This document shows, piece by piece, positions 25,447 to 33,451 of a stretch of 43,594 nt of DNA. Below the pieces are notes generated by a model that saw nothing but the letters and a program-made list of their open reading frames with translations, did no database searches and had not been told where the DNA came from. Both the position numbers and the translations under genes were made by a program. How positions within the stretch are numbered: position 1 is the stretch's first letter; every line of letters begins with the position of its first letter. The stretch comes from an uncultured Clostridium sp. (lineage in GTDB: Bacteria; Bacillota; Clostridia; TANB77; CAG-508), in the NCBI GenBank assembly GCA_900554365.1, contig USGY01000011.1, positions 1-43,594 of the forward strand, read 5' to 3'.

Positions 25447-26400
25447 ATGACATTAGATGAAATATTAAAAGAAATAAAAAATGCTCAAAACATAGTTATC
25501 CTAACTCATGAAAATCCTGATGGAGATGCAATAGGTAGTGCATTAGGAATGAAATTTGCTATTGAAAAATTAAATAAAAAAGCAGATTTAATAATGACAA
25601 AATATGCAAAAGTATTTGACTTCTTGCCAAGAGTAGATGAAATTTTACAAGAAGGACCAATAAAAAAATATGATTTAGCTATAACAGTAGATTGTGCAAC
25701 TTTAAAAATATTAGATAACAAAGAATATTTTGAAAATGCAAAAAGAACAATTGTTATAGATCATCATGGAAGCAACAATATGTATGGAGATATTAATTAC
25801 GTAAATCCAGATGCATCAGCATGTGCAGAAGTGTTATTAGGTATGTTCTCATATTATAATATAGATGTAGATATTAAATTGGGAACCTGCCTAATGACAG
25901 GTATCATTACAGATACAGGTGGTTTTCAATATCCATCTACAACTGCAGATACATTAGAATATTCAGCAGAACTTCTAAGAAAAGGTGTTGATATACCAGA
26001 AATATGTAAAATAACATTACAAAAAGTATCAAAAGCTAAGTTTGATTTAACAAAACTTGTAATGGATAGAGTAGAACTTTTTGCTGATGGAAAAATAGCA
26101 TTTGCATATATTACAAATAAAGATTTAGAAACAGTAAAAGCTGATGAAGGAGATCATGCAGGGCTAGTAAATATAGGTAAAAATATTGAAGGTGTTGAAG
26201 TTTCTATTTTTATAAGAGAAGATGATAATGATGAAAATTATTATAAAGTTTCAATGCGTTCAAGCGATTATGTAAATGTTTCAGATGTATGTTTAATGTT
26301 TGGCGGTGGAGGACATGCAAGAGCCGCTGGTGCCAAAGTACAAGGAACATTTGAACATGTTAAAGAAAAACTTATAAAAGAAGTGGAAAAAGCATTATAA
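25447..26400 (+). CDS. nrnA: DHH-family phosphoesterase, NrnA-like
   Basis: NrnA-type enzymes break down very short RNA (nanoRNA) and pAp. The DHH domain shows THENPDGDAIGSALG (His21, Asp25, Asp27), a lone metal Asp in TVDCATL, and the VIDHHGSN signature; the C-terminal DHHA1 domain has GGGGHARAAGA. Length is 317. It lies 3 bases after rbfA and its stop overlaps the truB start by one base, the standard operon order. The choice between nanoRNase and c-di-AMP/pAp phosphatase activity cannot be made from sequence. Confidence 0.92.
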   Translation: MTLDEILKEIKNAQNIVILTHENPDGDAIGSALGMKFAIEKLNKKADLIMTKYAKVFDFLPRVDEILQEGPIKKYDLAITVDCATLKILDNKEYFENAKRTIVIDHHGSNNMYGDINYVNPDASACAEVLLGMFSYYNIDVDIKLGTCLMTGIITDTGGFQYPSTTADTLEYSAELLRKGVDIPEICKITLQKVSKAKFDLTKLVMDRVELFADGKIAFAYITNKDLETVKADEGDHAGLVNIGKNIEGVEVSIFIREDDNDENYYKVSMRSSDYVNVSDVCLMFGGGGHARAAGAKVQGTFEHVKEKLIKEVEKAL

Positions 26401-27272
26401 TGGATGGAATTATTATTATAAACAAACCCAAAGGTTGCACTTCACATGATATAGTACATAAAGCCAAAAAAATATTTAATGAAAAGGTAGGACATACTGG
26501 AACTTTAGATCCTATGGCAACAGGAGTTCTACCTTTACTTATTGGAAAAGGAACACTTTGTTCAAAATATTTAATAGAACATGATAAAATTTATAAAGCT
26601 AAAATTCAATTAGGAGTAAAAACAGACACAGCCGATCAAGAAGGAAATATAATAGAAAAATCGCAAGTTGATGATTCTATTTTTAATATAGAAAAAATAA
26701 AAAATACTTTAAAAAATATGATTGGCAAAAATCTACAAACACCACCAATATATTCAGCAATAAAAGTAAAAGGAAAAAAATTATATGAATATGCTAGAAA
26801 AGGTGAAAATGTAGAAATTCCAAAAAGAGAAATTACTATATATGATATAGAATTAACAAATATAGATGAAAAAAATAAAACAATAGAATTTAAAGTTCAC
26901 TGTTCCAAGGGAACATACATAAGAAGTCTATGTGAAGATATAGCAACAAATTTAGGAACAATAGGCTACATGTCAAGTTTACAAAGAGTAAAAGTAGTGA
27001 GATTTTCAATAGAAAATTCAATTACAATAGATGATTTAGAAAAAAATATAAAAAATGATAGTTATATAAAAAATCATTTTATTTCAATAGAAAAATTATT
27101 TGAAAATGAACCTAATATAGAATTAAATAATAGAAAATTAGAATTATTTTTAAATGGTGTAAAACTAACACACGATTTAAAAGATGGAGTATACAAAATA
27201 TACAGTAATAATAAATTTATAGGATTAGGAACTGTAAAAAATAATTTGCTAAAAAGAGATGTTATAATTTAA
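26400..27272 (+). CDS. truB: tRNA pseudouridine(55) synthase
   Basis: TruB makes the pseudouridine at position 55 of the T loop of tRNA. GHTGTLDPMATGVLPL carries the catalytic Asp37, and IYSAIKVKGKKLYEYAR plus CSKGTYIRSL are further family blocks; a PUA-like end follows. Length is 290. The ATG overlaps the nrnA stop (TAATG), so the two are translationally coupled. In many Firmicutes ribF comes next; here an unknown gene does. Confidence 0.96.
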   Translation: MDGIIIINKPKGCTSHDIVHKAKKIFNEKVGHTGTLDPMATGVLPLLIGKGTLCSKYLIEHDKIYKAKIQLGVKTDTADQEGNIIEKSQVDDSIFNIEKIKNTLKNMIGKNLQTPPIYSAIKVKGKKLYEYARKGENVEIPKREITIYDIELTNIDEKNKTIEFKVHCSKGTYIRSLCEDIATNLGTIGYMSSLQRVKVVRFSIENSITIDDLEKNIKNDSYIKNHFISIEKLFENEPNIELNNRKLELFLNGVKLTHDLKDGVYKIYSNNKFIGLGTVKNNLLKRDVII

Positions 27273-27319
27273 AAATCACTTTCATATATTTTATAAAAAG
27301 TATGTGAGGTGATTTTTTT
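27271..27319 (+). terminator. Terminator-like hairpin overlapping the next gene's start
   Basis: AAAAATCAC (27271-27279) pairs with GTGATTTTT (27309-27317), with further inner pairing (CATA 27283-27286 with TATG 27301-27304). The T run 27313-27319 follows. The 3' arm holds the AGGTGA ribosome binding site, and the T run runs into the TTG start of the next gene at 27318. It may end truB transcripts and also hide that start. Confidence 0.65.
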
Positions 27320-28166
27320 GTATTATATTCAAGAAAGTGACAAGCCTAATTGGTTATTTAATAAATTAAATATAATAAAAGTAATAGGAGATAAACTAAT
27401 TATTCCAATTAGTAAAGATGAAAAGCTAAAAGAAAAACAATCTGTAAAATTAGCCAAAAAGACTAAAAAGATTTTAAAAGAATTTAATTGCAAATCAGTA
27501 TGTGCTAGCAAAGTAATAAAAAATCAGGAAAAATATATAAAAAGTTTAAATAATGATATAGAAATAATAAATGGAAAATGGCTATATTCTGTATTAGCAA
27601 ATAAAGTTTTAGACTATATAGTAAAAAAATATAATATAAAAAAAGAAGAAACAACAATATCTATATTAATAAATAAATTAGAAACAGATTATATGTTAGA
27701 ATATATAAAACAAATATCAAGTGAATATAAAGTAATTAATATAGTCACAAATAATGTAAAAGAATTCAATAAAATTGAAGAAATTATATTTAAAACTGAA
27801 GATGTTATGATAAATATTACAAACAACAAGAAAAAAGGTCTTATGAGAAGCCAAATAATATTAAATGTAGATTTTAAAACAGAATTGTTAAATCAATATA
27901 ACATACCAGAAAAGGCAATATTAATTAATTTACCAGGAAATATTCAAATAAAAAAGAAAAGATTTAATGGAATAAATATAAATGATTATGAAATTAAATA
28001 TAAGAAATTTGAGGAATTTGATTATGATAAATATTATTTATATGATCAAAAAGATATTTATGAATCACAAATATATAAAAAACAACCATTTGAATATATA
28101 AAAAGAAAATTAGAAAAAGATAAAGTAGAAATATTGTTTTTAAAAGGTAATAAAAATCAATATTAG
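27318..28166 (+). CDS. Unknown lysine-rich protein (282 aa)
   Basis: Not recognised. The start is TTG at 27318, set by AGGTGA at 27307-27312; no internal Met near the N-terminus would suit. The first part (about 1-100) and a second part (about 105-210) each look like alternating strands and helices, with KWLYSVLANKVLDYIVKK between them and a conserved-looking GLMRSQIILNVDF at about residues 175-190. No signal peptide or membrane helix is visible, so it is probably cytoplasmic. It stands in the place usually held by ribF after truB, but has no nucleotidyl-transferase (flavin) motif. Very high Lys and Ile content follows the base composition. Confidence 0.65.
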   Translation: MYYIQESDKPNWLFNKLNIIKVIGDKLIIPISKDEKLKEKQSVKLAKKTKKILKEFNCKSVCASKVIKNQEKYIKSLNNDIEIINGKWLYSVLANKVLDYIVKKYNIKKEETTISILINKLETDYMLEYIKQISSEYKVINIVTNNVKEFNKIEEIIFKTEDVMINITNNKKKGLMRSQIILNVDFKTELLNQYNIPEKAILINLPGNIQIKKKRFNGININDYEIKYKKFEEFDYDKYYLYDQKDIYESQIYKKQPFEYIKRKLEKDKVEILFLKGNKNQY

Positions 28167-28243
28167 TCCTTATATTTCAAGGCTTTTTAAAGAGATTCGA
28201 AAGGTAAGTCAAAAATCTTAAAAATTTATTTAAAAGCTTTTCT

Positions 28244-28280
28244 TTTTTGACAAAATATAATATAATGTATTTGTCAAAAA
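28244..28280. promoter_or_regulatory. Perfect inverted repeat around a TATAAT box before the PBP gene
   Basis: TTTTTGACAAA (28244-28254) and TTTGTCAAAAA (28270-28280) are exact reverse complements around a 15-base spacer that holds TATAATATAAT (28256-28266). It looks like an operator laid over a promoter for the gene at 28303. The TTGACA is too close (8 bases) to TATAAT at 28261 to act as its -35. Confidence 0.55.
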
Positions 28281-28302
28281 TAATTGGCGAGGAGGTACAA
28301 AA

Positions 28303-30918
28303 ATGCCAAGTAATAGTAATAGAAGAAATAATGAACAAGATAAAACAAGACAACATAGTAGAACAAATACAAATACAAACAGAAAGCGAAGACCAACACC
28401 AAGAAAAGCAGAAGATACAGAAGCAACAAAAAGAGTTAGACCAAACAATAGAAAAAGAGTATCAAAAAAAGGTAATGAAAATCAACATCAAAAATTAAAA
28501 ATGGCTTTAAAAATAGCAGTAGTTATATTTTTATTATTATGTGTAATAGGTGCAGGAGTTGTGGCAGGAATCTTCTTTGGTTTATTTGGAAATGATTTTG
28601 AAATAACTAAAGATGAATTAAAAATAGCATCTTCAAATTCAGTTGTAGTTGATGTAAATGGTGGAGTAATTGCAAACTTAAGTGGAGATGAACAAAGAAA
28701 AATTATAAAATTAGAAGATATGTCATCATATTTGCCAAAAGCATATGTAGCAATAGAAGATGAAAGATTTTATAAACATCATGGCGTAGATTTTAAAAGA
28801 ACAGCAGGAGCAATAGTAAATACATTACTTAAAGGAAATTCAAGCTATGGTGGAAGTACAATAACACAACAATTAGTAAAAAATATTACAGATGATAAAG
28901 ATACAAAAGGTTTAGCCGGAATAACAAGAAAAATAAAAGAATGGGCTAAAGCATATCAAGTAGAAAGAATGATATCAAAAGATCAAATACTTGAATTATA
29001 CTTAAATATCTTATTTATTGGTGGAGAAGGAAATCTACATGGAGTTGAATTAGGAGCAGAATATTACTTTAATAAAAGTGCAAAAGATCTAAGCTTAGCA
29101 GAATGTGCATATATGGCAGGAATTAATAGTTCACCAATGTCATATAATCCATTTGATAGTTCAAAAGACAACTCAGAAAAAATAAAAACAAAAACAAAAA
29201 TAGTTTTAAAGAAAATGAAAGAACTAGGCTATATAAATCAAGAAGAATATGATTCAGCAGTTGCAGAAGCAGATAGCGGATTGAAATTTAATAAAGGAAA
29301 AATAACATCAACATCAAATTATTCATATCATACAGATGCTGTATTAGATCAAGTTATAAATCAAGTAATGCAAGAAAAAGGTATTTCAAGAGAATTAGCA
29401 GAAAACTATATTTATAGTAGTGGACTTACAATATATTCAACAGTAGACTCAAGTGTTCAATCAAGAGTTGAAGAAGAATATCAAAAAGACAAATACATAA
29501 AGAAAGGTAAAGATAAGGACACAAATGGAAACAAGAAAAATGAACACACACAATCAGGTATGGCAGTTATAGATTATAAAACAGGAAATGTTGTTGCAGT
29601 AGCAGGTGGTCTTGGAAGCAAGCAAGGTGCAGGATGGAATAGAGCAACCCAAATGAAAAAGCAAACAGGATCTTCTATAAAAATGATAGCAGATATAGCA
29701 CCTGCATTAGAAGAAAAAATTATAACACCAGCCACAGTATATGCTGATGAAAAAACTGATTTTGGAAACTATACACCAAAAAATGATAAAGACAAATATG
29801 GAATTGACAATTCTAAATATATGAATGTTAGAACTGCAATAGCATTATCAAGAAACATACCAGCAGTTAAAATAATGAAAGAATTAACACCAAAGAAATC
29901 TTTAAGTTACTTAAAGAAAATGGGATTCTCAGCATTAGATGAGAAAAAAGATGAGGTTCCGGCATTAGCAATAGGTGGTATGACAAATGGTGCTAGTCCA
30001 CTAGAGATGGCAGCAGCATATGGAACAATTGCAAATGATGGAGTATATATTACACCAACATTCTATACTAAAGTTGTTGATTCAAGTGGAAATACAGTAA
30101 TGACACCAAACCAAGAAGAAACAAGAGTATTTTCAGAACAAACAGCATATTTAGCTAAATCAATAAATATGGAACCAGTAACAAATACTCACGGAACAGC
30201 AAAATATTGTGCAATAAAAGGAATGGATGTAGCAGCAAAAACAGGAACAACAGACAATAGCTGTGATAGATGGCTTTGTGGATTTACACGTTATTATGCA
30301 GCTGCAACATGGTTTGGATATGATAATAATGAAGAAGTAACAGGATTTGCTCAAAACCCTGCAGGACAAATATGGTCAGCAATCATGACAGACATACATA
30401 AAAATTTAGAGAGCAAAAAATTTGAACAACCAACTGGAATTGTAAAACAAACAGTATGTAAAACAACAGGATGTTTAGCTACAACAAGCTGTAAAGACAC
30501 ATATGAAGAGATATTTGCTTCAAATGCTTTACCAGAAAAATGTCAAGGACATGGAAGTCAACAAATATGTTCAGAATCAAATAAAGTAGCTACACAATAT
30601 TGTTCACAATACACAACAGTAAGAACAAATTATTTTGGCTCAGTAATTCCTAAAGAACAATTAAACTTATGGAAACCATTAAATGGAAGTCCAACATCAA
30701 AAAGCGGAAAAATAACAGAAGTATGTGATTTACATACTAAGCCAAAGAGTCAAGATAAAACTAAAAATAATAATACTGAAAATAAAACAAATACAAATAC
30801 TAAAAAGAATGAAACAACAAATACAAGTGGTACAAAAAATGCTACTAACACAGAAAATAAAAATACAAATTCTGGATCATCAAATACTACTCCTGACCCA
30901 GATGATACAACAGAATAA
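28303..30918 (+). CDS. Class A penicillin-binding protein, PBP1A-like
   Basis: A two-function wall enzyme that polymerises glycan strands and cross-links peptides outside the membrane. Order: a basic, Asn/Arg/Lys-rich cytoplasmic tail (1-65), a membrane helix (68-95), the GT51 domain with catalytic Glu152 (EDERFYKHHG) and GGSTITQQLVKN, and the transpeptidase domain with SSIK at 457-460, SRN at 516-518 and KTG at 646-648. The C-terminus is unusual: about eight Cys between residues 650 and 800 (for example CKTTGCLATTSC), then a Thr/Asn/Lys-rich tail. The cysteines may form disulfides outside the cell. GAGGAGG precedes the ATG. It heads a unit with cysS and galE. Confidence 0.93.
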   Translation: MPSNSNRRNNEQDKTRQHSRTNTNTNRKRRPTPRKAEDTEATKRVRPNNRKRVSKKGNENQHQKLKMALKIAVVIFLLLCVIGAGVVAGIFFGLFGNDFEITKDELKIASSNSVVVDVNGGVIANLSGDEQRKIIKLEDMSSYLPKAYVAIEDERFYKHHGVDFKRTAGAIVNTLLKGNSSYGGSTITQQLVKNITDDKDTKGLAGITRKIKEWAKAYQVERMISKDQILELYLNILFIGGEGNLHGVELGAEYYFNKSAKDLSLAECAYMAGINSSPMSYNPFDSSKDNSEKIKTKTKIVLKKMKELGYINQEEYDSAVAEADSGLKFNKGKITSTSNYSYHTDAVLDQVINQVMQEKGISRELAENYIYSSGLTIYSTVDSSVQSRVEEEYQKDKYIKKGKDKDTNGNKKNEHTQSGMAVIDYKTGNVVAVAGGLGSKQGAGWNRATQMKKQTGSSIKMIADIAPALEEKIITPATVYADEKTDFGNYTPKNDKDKYGIDNSKYMNVRTAIALSRNIPAVKIMKELTPKKSLSYLKKMGFSALDEKKDEVPALAIGGMTNGASPLEMAAAYGTIANDGVYITPTFYTKVVDSSGNTVMTPNQEETRVFSEQTAYLAKSINMEPVTNTHGTAKYCAIKGMDVAAKTGTTDNSCDRWLCGFTRYYAAATWFGYDNNEEVTGFAQNPAGQIWSAIMTDIHKNLESKKFEQPTGIVKQTVCKTTGCLATTSCKDTYEEIFASNALPEKCQGHGSQQICSESNKVATQYCSQYTTVRTNYFGSVIPKEQLNLWKPLNGSPTSKSGKITEVCDLHTKPKSQDKTKNNNTENKTNTNTKKNETTNTSGTKNATNTENKNTNSGSSNTTPDPDDTTE

Positions 30919-30941
30919 AACTGTAAGGGAGGAAAATAAAT

Positions 30942-32330
30942 ATGGATATATATTTTTATAATACATTAACAAAGGAAAAACAACTTTTTGAACCATTAGA
31001 CAAAAATCAAATTAGAATATATTCATGTGGACCAACAGTATATAAAAATGCAACAATAGGAAATATGAGAACAAATATATTTCAAGATGTATTAAAAAGG
31101 GTTTTACGTTATAATGGCTATAAAATAAAACATGTAATGAATATTACAGATGTAGGACATTTAGTTTCAGATGGAGATGAAGGCGAAGACAAAATGCTTA
31201 AATCAGCAAGAGAAGAGCACAAATCTCCATTGGAGATTGCCGAATATTATACAAAATTATTTTTCGATGATTTAAAAGCATTAAACATTGAAATGCCAGA
31301 AGTAATTTGTAAAGCAACAGATCATATTCCAGAAATGCTAGAATATGTAGAAGAATTAGTAAAAAATGGATATGCATATGAAACATCAACAGCAATATAC
31401 TTTGACATATCAAAATTAGATAAATATCCTGTATTATCAAATGTAAATGTAGAAGACCAAAAAGCTGGAGCTAGAGTAGATGTCGATCCAGAAAAAAGAA
31501 ATCCATCTGACTTTGCTTTGTGGATAAAAGCACCAGAAAACCATTTAATGAAATGGGATAGCCCATGGGGACCAAGTTACCCAGGATGGCATATTGAATG
31601 TTCTGCAATGGGTAGAAAATATTTGGGAGAACAATTTGATATACATACAGGTGGAATTGATTTAATTCCAACACATCATGAAAATGAAATTGCACAAAGT
31701 AAAGGTAGATGCGGAAAAATTCCTGCAAGATATTGGATGCATGGTGAATATCTTCTTATAAATGGTGGAAAAATGTCAAAAAGCTTAGGAAATGTATATT
31801 TAGTAAAAGACATTATTGAAAGAGGATATGAACCATTAGTATATAGATTGTTTAGTTTTTCAAGTCATTATAGAAATAAATTGAATTTCACATGGGAAGG
31901 AATTGATGCTGCTTCAAAATCATTAGAAAGATTAAGAAGCGGATATCAAAATCATTTACATGGAACTGATGAAGTTGATGATGAAACTGTAAAACAATAT
32001 GAAGAAAAATTTCATAAAGCAATAAATGATGACTTAAATATGCCACTTGCTATGGGAGCTGTTTGGGAGGTTGTTAGAAGTGAAAAGAAATCTCCAAAAT
32101 TAGCTAAATTGTTATTAAAATTTGATACAGTATTAGGAATAGATATTAATAAAGAAAATAAAGAAGAAAAACAAGAAATTCCAGAAGAAATATCAAAATT
32201 ATTAGAACAAAGAAAACAAGCAAGAGAAAACAAAGACTGGACAAAATCAGATGAAATAAGAGATTTGATTGATCAAAAAGGATATACAGTAAAAGACACT
32301 AAACAAGGACAAGAAATCATAAAAAAGTAA
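30942..32330 (+). CDS. cysS: Cysteinyl-tRNA synthetase
   Basis: Charges tRNA-Cys. A class I synthetase with Cys29 (YSCGPTVY), Cys220 (WHIECSAMG), the His pair near 245 and Glu249 (THHENEIA) as the zinc site, and KMSKSLGN at about 277-284. The HIGH box reads TIGN at 38-41: the first His is Thr. The middle TDVGHLVSDGDEGEDKM is typical of one CysS subtype. Length is 462, normal. It follows the PBP gene by 23 bases behind AGGGAGG, and galE by 17 bases. No T-box leader was seen. Confidence 0.95.
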   Translation: MDIYFYNTLTKEKQLFEPLDKNQIRIYSCGPTVYKNATIGNMRTNIFQDVLKRVLRYNGYKIKHVMNITDVGHLVSDGDEGEDKMLKSAREEHKSPLEIAEYYTKLFFDDLKALNIEMPEVICKATDHIPEMLEYVEELVKNGYAYETSTAIYFDISKLDKYPVLSNVNVEDQKAGARVDVDPEKRNPSDFALWIKAPENHLMKWDSPWGPSYPGWHIECSAMGRKYLGEQFDIHTGGIDLIPTHHENEIAQSKGRCGKIPARYWMHGEYLLINGGKMSKSLGNVYLVKDIIERGYEPLVYRLFSFSSHYRNKLNFTWEGIDAASKSLERLRSGYQNHLHGTDEVDDETVKQYEEKFHKAINDDLNMPLAMGAVWEVVRSEKKSPKLAKLLLKFDTVLGIDINKENKEEKQEIPEEISKLLEQRKQARENKDWTKSDEIRDLIDQKGYTVKDTKQGQEIIKK

Positions 32331-32347
32331 TATAGGAGGAATGTAAA

Positions 32348-33352
32348 ATGGCAATATTATTACCAGGAGGTGCAGGCTATATAGGAGGCCACACTGCAGT
32401 AGAGCTTTTAAATGCAGGAAAGGAAATTATAATAATAGATAATTTTTCAAATAGTAAACCAGAAGTTCTAGATAAAATAAAAAAAATAACAGGTAAAGAC
32501 TTCAAGTTTTATGAATTAAATTATTTAGACAGAAAAAATCTTGAAAAAGTTTTTGAAGAAAATAAAATAGATGCAGTTATAAATTTTGCAGGATATAAAG
32601 CAGTTGGAGAATCAATCCAAAAACCTATAGAATATTATGAAAACAATATTTCAGGGGCATTAGTATTATTAGATACAATGAGAAAATATGGATGCAAAAA
32701 ATTCATATTTAGTTCATCAGCAACAGTATATGGAGAACCAGAAAAAATACCACTTACAGAAGACTGTAAAACTGGTGGAACAACAAACCCATATGGAACA
32801 ACAAAATTATTTATAGAACAAATATTAAAAGACATTTATAGATCAGATAAAAGTTGGGATATATGTATATTAAGATACTTTAATCCAGTAGGAGCACATG
32901 AAAGTGGATTAATTGGTGAAGAACCACAAGGAATACCAAACAATTTAATGCCATATGTAGCTAGAGTTGCAGCAGGTACTTTAAAAGAATTATCTGTATT
33001 TGGAAACGATTATAATACACCAGATGGAACAGGAGTAAGAGATTATATCCATGTTGTAGATTTAGCAAAAGGTCATGTAAAAGCACTAGAAAAACTTGAC
33101 AAAGAAAACCAAGGATTATTTATATATAATTTAGGAACAGGAACAGGATACAGTGTTTTAGACATGGTAAAAGCATTTGAAAAAGCAACTGGTAGAAAAG
33201 TACCATATAAAATTGCATCAAGAAGAGAAGGAGATATAGCAACATGTTATGCAAATCCTAAAAAAGCAAAAGAAGAGCTTGGATGGGAAGCACATAAAAC
33301 ATTAGAAGATATGTGTAAAGATTCTTGGAACTACATTGAAAAAAATAGTTAA
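32348..33352 (+). CDS. galE: UDP-glucose 4-epimerase
   Basis: Interconverts UDP-glucose and UDP-galactose (or the N-acetyl forms) with bound NAD. GGAGYIGGH at residues 7-15 is the NAD loop, SSSATVYG (122-129) and Tyr149/Lys153 (PYGTTKLF) are the catalytic set, and NLGTGTGYSVLD fits the family end. Length is 334. AGGAGG precedes the ATG, 17 bases after cysS; the unit ends in a long hairpin. The glycosyltransferases in this window could use its product. Confidence 0.92.
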   Translation: MAILLPGGAGYIGGHTAVELLNAGKEIIIIDNFSNSKPEVLDKIKKITGKDFKFYELNYLDRKNLEKVFEENKIDAVINFAGYKAVGESIQKPIEYYENNISGALVLLDTMRKYGCKKFIFSSSATVYGEPEKIPLTEDCKTGGTTNPYGTTKLFIEQILKDIYRSDKSWDICILRYFNPVGAHESGLIGEEPQGIPNNLMPYVARVAAGTLKELSVFGNDYNTPDGTGVRDYIHVVDLAKGHVKALEKLDKENQGLFIYNLGTGTGYSVLDMVKAFEKATGRKVPYKIASRREGDIATCYANPKKAKEELGWEAHKTLEDMCKDSWNYIEKNS

Positions 33353-33355
33353 TAA

Positions 33356-33392
33356 AATTAAAGAGTGACATCTGTAAAGTCACTCTTTAATT
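33356..33392. terminator. Long hairpin between galE and argS
   Basis: AATTAAAGAGTGAC (33356-33369) pairs perfectly with GTCACTCTTTAATT (33379-33392). The T-rich end of the stem suits termination, though there is no clean T run after it. Its end overlaps the argS -35 box by two bases. Confidence 0.65.
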
Positions 33393-33419
33393 GACTTTCT
33401 GGCATAAATATAGTATTAT
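33391..33419 (+). promoter_or_regulatory. Sigma-A type promoter of argS
   Basis: TTGACT (33391-33396), 17 bases, TATTAT (33414-33419), 32 bases before the start codon. Confidence 0.75.
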
Positions 33420-33451
33420 ATTATACGAGATTATATAAAGGAGGATTTTTT

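Noticed and set aside
28247..28266. TTGACA followed by TATAAT before the PBP gene as a standard promoter
   Set aside because: The spacer is only 8 bases; the boxes are better explained as parts of the inverted repeat with a TATAAT-rich centre.
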